From positions 1 through 8,035 of the forward strand of contig JAHFEP010000129.1 of NCBI GenBank assembly GCA_023248415.1: a stretch of 8,035 nt of DNA, read 5' to 3'. This DNA comes from Nitrospirota bacterium (GTDB taxonomy: Bacteria; Nitrospirota; CAKKRA01; 9FT-COMBO-42-15). A program made the position numbers and the translations under genes. Shown here in pieces: positions 5,941-8,035 of the stretch; position 1 is the first letter of the stretch, and each line of letters opens with the position of its first letter. A model generated the notes under the pieces. The model was not told where the DNA came from. It saw only the letters and a program-made list of their open reading frames with translations, and made no database searches.

Positions 5941-6321
5941 TTATGACTTTTTCTTTGAAGCTGCTTTTGCCTTTGGTTTTTTAGCTGCGCTCTTTTTTGG
6001 TGGCTTTGCCTTGGCTGCCTTCTTTGCGCCTTCTTCTGTTGATGGGGCACCGAGGCTTTTAACAAGGTTATTTACCTTTAGGGTTAAGCGCGAGATATTT
6101 CTCGCTGCATTATTTTTGTGTATAATGCCCTTTTCTGCTGCCTTTGCAAATGTAGAGGCTGCTGCTCGCAGAGATTTTTTTGCATCGTCAAGGTTGCTGT
6201 TTTCTATTGCTGTTAGCACTTTTTTGGTAATAGTTTTTAGCGCAGAGATTACTGTCCTGTTTCTTTCTCTGCTCACAAGGGCCTGACGGGTCCTTTTAAT
6301 TGCTGATTTATGTGTTGCCAA
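5941..6321 (-). CDS. rpsT: Small ribosomal subunit protein bS20 with a long Lys/Ala-rich C-terminal tail
   Basis: The first residues, (M)ATHKSAIKRTRQ, and the helical core through EKGIIHKNNAARNISRLTLKVNNL are classic S20, which binds 16S rRNA in the body of the small subunit. I set the start at the TTG at 6321: it gives the canonical N-terminus and has GGAGG five bases upstream. A TTG four codons earlier lies within the ribosome binding site region and is not credible. The S20 gene of E. coli also starts with UUG, which is tied to its autoregulation. The protein is 126 residues against about 85-95 usually. The excess is a tail (91-126) with 13 Lys and 10 Ala in 36 residues, resembling bacterial histone-H1-like tails. 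It is transcribed alone, converging on holA and diverging from murJ. Confidence 0.95.
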   Translation of the reverse strand: MATHKSAIKRTRQALVSRERNRTVISALKTITKKVLTAIENSNLDDAKKSLRAAASTFAKAAEKGIIHKNNAARNISRLTLKVNNLVKSLGAPSTEEGAKKAAKAKPPKKSAAKKPKAKAASKKKS

Positions 6322-6326
6322 TTTTA

Positions 6327-6331
6327 CCTCC
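6327..6331 (-). promoter_or_regulatory. Ribosome binding site that decides the TTG start of rpsT
   Basis: GGAGG on the minus strand sits five bases before the TTG at 6321, the ideal spacing. It excludes the in-frame TTG at 6333 and supports translation of the S20 N-terminus from a non-AUG codon. Confidence 0.85.
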
Positions 6332-6373
6332 AAGATTATAGTTTAATTAATATGACATAAGACATAAGGTGTT

Positions 6374-6403
6374 TTTGTAGCATAGAATCATTATTATTGT
6401 CAA
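6374..6403 (-). promoter_or_regulatory. Candidate promoter of rpsT
   Basis: On the minus strand a perfect -35 box TTGACA (6398-6403) is followed after 18 bases by TACAAA (6374-6379), a fair -10 match. Transcription would start near 6367 and give a leader of about 45 nt. That leader contains a tandem copy of a seven-base unit (GACATAA on the + strand, 6354-6367), which may bind a regulator. The -35 box overlaps the ribosome binding site of the divergent murJ gene. A perfect TATAAT (6335-6340, minus) is too close to the start codon and lacks a -35 box. Confidence 0.4.
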
Positions 6404-6416
6404 GGGAAAAAGCCCA

Positions 6417-7982
6417 ATGAGCGAAAACAAGAAGATAACAAAGGCAGCAGGTGTCATAAGCCTTGCCACATTGGCAAGCAGGATGCTCGGTCTTGTGAGG
6501 GAGACGATATATACGCATTATCTTGGCGCGGGAAGGATGTCAGACGCCTTTTTTGCCGCATACCGCATACCAAATCTCTTAAGAGACCTCTTTGCAGAGG
6601 GCTCCATGTCCGCAGCATTTATCCCTGTCTTTACAGATTATCTGACAAACAGGACAAAGGCTGATGCCAGAAAATTAGTAAAGGCAGTCTTTACTTTACT
6701 GCTGATTATACTTATATTCGTCTGCATTATCGGGATAATTATTACACCATTTATAGTCAGGATTATTGCCCCTGGTTTTTACGAGATTCCAGAAAAATTT
6801 TCATATACTGTTATGTTGACAAGAATTATGTTCCCATTTCTCCTTTTTATAGGATTGTCTGCCCTTGCAATGGGGATTTTAAATTCTCTGAGGTCATTCG
6901 CTGCATCTGCACTTTCACCGGTAATGTTTAATATTATGATAATATCATCTGCCATATTTATCTCTCCATTTTTCAAGGAGCCTGCAATTGCTATTTCTAT
7001 TGGGATTCTGCTCGGCGGATTGTTTCAGCTTCTCTTTCAGCTACCGAGCCTTAAAAAGAAAAGTATGATGTTTGGTTTCAGGCTTCGTCCTGCAGATGAA
7101 GGGGTAGTGCGAATTAAGAATCTGTTTATTCCAGCAATGCTCGGTCAGTCTGTTGCACAGGTAAATCTTTTTATTACAACTATCCTCGCATCATTTCTTA
7201 TTGATGGAAGCATCTCTTATCTTGCATACAGCAGAGAGCTTGTAAATTTTCCAATGGGTGTTTTTGCCATTGCCTTATCAACTGCCATACTCCCTTCAAT
7301 GGCAGAGCAGGCAGCAAGGCATAATTACGAAGAGCTCAAAGAGACCTTATCCTTTGGACTGAGGCTTATCTTTTTTATAACTATACCGTCAATGCTTGGA
7401 CTTATTCTTCTGCGTATACCTATCATAAGCCTTATCTTCCAGCATGGAAAATTTGATTATATTGCAACTATTGGCACAGCAGATGCCTTGATATATTTTT
7501 CTGTCGGGCTCTGGGCATTTGCTGGTGTAAGAATTGTTGTCTCTGCATTTTACTCTTTGAATGATACAAAGATACCTGTGAAGATAGGGGCAATTGCAGT
7601 GGGTGTAAATATTGTATTAAATATTATCCTGATGTTTCCCATGAAACACAAAGGCCTTGCACTGGCAACATCAGTTGCATCAATTGTAAATTTTTCTTTA
7701 CTCCTCTATCTCTTAAGAAAAAGACTTGGCAGCATTGGAGGAAAAAGGATAATGAAGTCCATGGCAAGAACCATTGCAGCATCATTGATAATAGCAGGTG
7801 TGGCATGGTATGTTGCAGGGATGGGAATCTGGCAGACCAAGGGTTATATAATGGATAAGATATTGATACTCGGCGGAACTATTATCTTCAGTGTATTTTT
7901 GTATGCGATTACGCATATTATTTTAAAGAGCGAAGAGACGCATTTTTTTCTTGAGATGATGAAAGAACGTTTCAGGCTTTAA
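6417..7982 (+). CDS. murJ: Lipid II flippase MurJ (MviN family)
   Basis: MurJ moves the peptidoglycan precursor lipid II across the inner membrane. The 521-residue protein has the MOP-superfamily pattern of about 14 hydrophobic segments; the first stretch GVISLATLASRMLGLVRET is the hallmark. Conserved cavity and loop residues are visible: R22 and R28 in SRMLGLVRE, R50 and R56 in YRIPNLLRDLFAEG, and R273 in YSRELVNFPMGVFAIALSTA. FAEGSMSAAFIPVF (59-72) and the later FQHGKFD (341-347) are further family signatures. The start ATG follows a weak AAGGG (6402-6406) by ten bases. It stands divergent from rpsT. The stop codon lies within the ribosome binding site of the following gene, so the two are probably co-translated. 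Length and motifs are normal with no sign of damage. Confidence 0.96.
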   Translation: MSENKKITKAAGVISLATLASRMLGLVRETIYTHYLGAGRMSDAFFAAYRIPNLLRDLFAEGSMSAAFIPVFTDYLTNRTKADARKLVKAVFTLLLIILIFVCIIGIIITPFIVRIIAPGFYEIPEKFSYTVMLTRIMFPFLLFIGLSALAMGILNSLRSFAASALSPVMFNIMIISSAIFISPFFKEPAIAISIGILLGGLFQLLFQLPSLKKKSMMFGFRLRPADEGVVRIKNLFIPAMLGQSVAQVNLFITTILASFLIDGSISYLAYSRELVNFPMGVFAIALSTAILPSMAEQAARHNYEELKETLSFGLRLIFFITIPSMLGLILLRIPIISLIFQHGKFDYIATIGTADALIYFSVGLWAFAGVRIVVSAFYSLNDTKIPVKIGAIAVGVNIVLNIILMFPMKHKGLALATSVASIVNFSLLLYLLRKRLGSIGGKRIMKSMARTIAASLIIAGVAWYVAGMGIWQTKGYIMDKILILGGTIIFSVFLYAITHIILKSEETHFFLEMMKERFRL

Positions 7983-7988
7983 GGAGGG
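7981..7988 (+). promoter_or_regulatory. Ribosome binding site of the MBL-fold gene, overlapping the murJ stop
   Basis: AAGGAGGG overlaps the last two bases of the murJ TAA and lies four bases before the ATG at 7993. The overlap indicates coupling of murJ and the next gene. Confidence 0.8.
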
Positions 7989-7992
7989 CAAG

Positions 7993-8035
7993 ATGTTTTT
8001 AAAGACAATTGTAGTAGGGCCGCTTGAGGTAAACT
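7993..8035 (+). CDS. Start of an MBL-fold metallohydrolase, partial
   Basis: Only 14 codons are inside the window: MFLKTIVVGPLEVN. This beginning, with VGPLxVN expected to continue into CY, is common in MBL-fold hydrolases of the glyoxalase II (hydroxyacylglutathione hydrolase) type, which bind metal through an HxHxDH motif. That motif would lie beyond the right edge, so the assignment is provisional. The strong ribosome binding site and position directly after murJ show it is a real downstream member of the murJ transcription unit. Confidence 0.65.
   Translation, partial: MFLKTIVVGPLEVN

Noticed and set aside
5828..6286. 152-residue frame on the + strand rich in Ala and Phe
   Set aside because: It is the antisense shadow of rpsT and its downstream palindrome; Lys/Ala codons on the other strand create Phe/Ala runs. 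No ribosome binding site.
1..8035. CRISPR array, tRNA or rRNA genes, or an anti-phage system
   Set aside because: No regularly spaced repeats, no cloverleaf with conserved tRNA positions, and no defence-type domains were found. The intact genes are housekeeping apart from the cassette hydrolase.

Overview
The window has two parts of different origin. Positions 1 to about 1535 are accessory DNA: the last 30 codons of an IS200/Y1-type (REP-associated, RAYT-like) transposase, a 5'-truncated M23 peptidase gene ending in an integron recombination site (attC), and a complete gene cassette encoding an exported dienelactone-hydrolase-fold protein, followed by a long, branched attC-like element. No integrase or attI is visible, so this is either the distal end of a cassette array or cassettes stranded outside one. 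The cassette DNA looks richer in G+C than what follows.

Positions 1662 to the end are a vertically inherited housekeeping block, AT-rich with tightly packed genes: leuS (leucyl-tRNA synthetase), an lptE-like LPS-assembly lipoprotein, holA (DNA polymerase III delta), then rpsT (ribosomal protein S20) on the opposite strand, murJ (lipid II flippase), and the start of an MBL-fold metallohydrolase gene. leuS, lptE and holA probably form one transcription unit. rpsT converges on holA across a palindromic REP-like element and diverges from murJ across a 95-bp promoter region. murJ reads straight into the MBL gene, whose ribosome binding site overlaps the murJ stop codon.

The lptE-like lipoprotein and MurJ point to a diderm, LPS-bearing bacterium. 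The order leuS-lptE-holA-rpsT-murJ is what I recall from Desulfuromonadia/Geobacter-like and Nitrospirota-like genomes, so an anaerobic sediment or groundwater lineage of that kind is my inference. No taxon can be fixed from the window alone.

The most interesting parts are the two attC-type elements (481-543 canonical; 1401-1535 with three hairpins closed by an outer stem), the cassette-borne secreted hydrolase, an S20 protein with a 36-residue histone-H1-like Lys/Ala tail, and a REP-like palindrome that may relate to the transposase remnant at the left edge.
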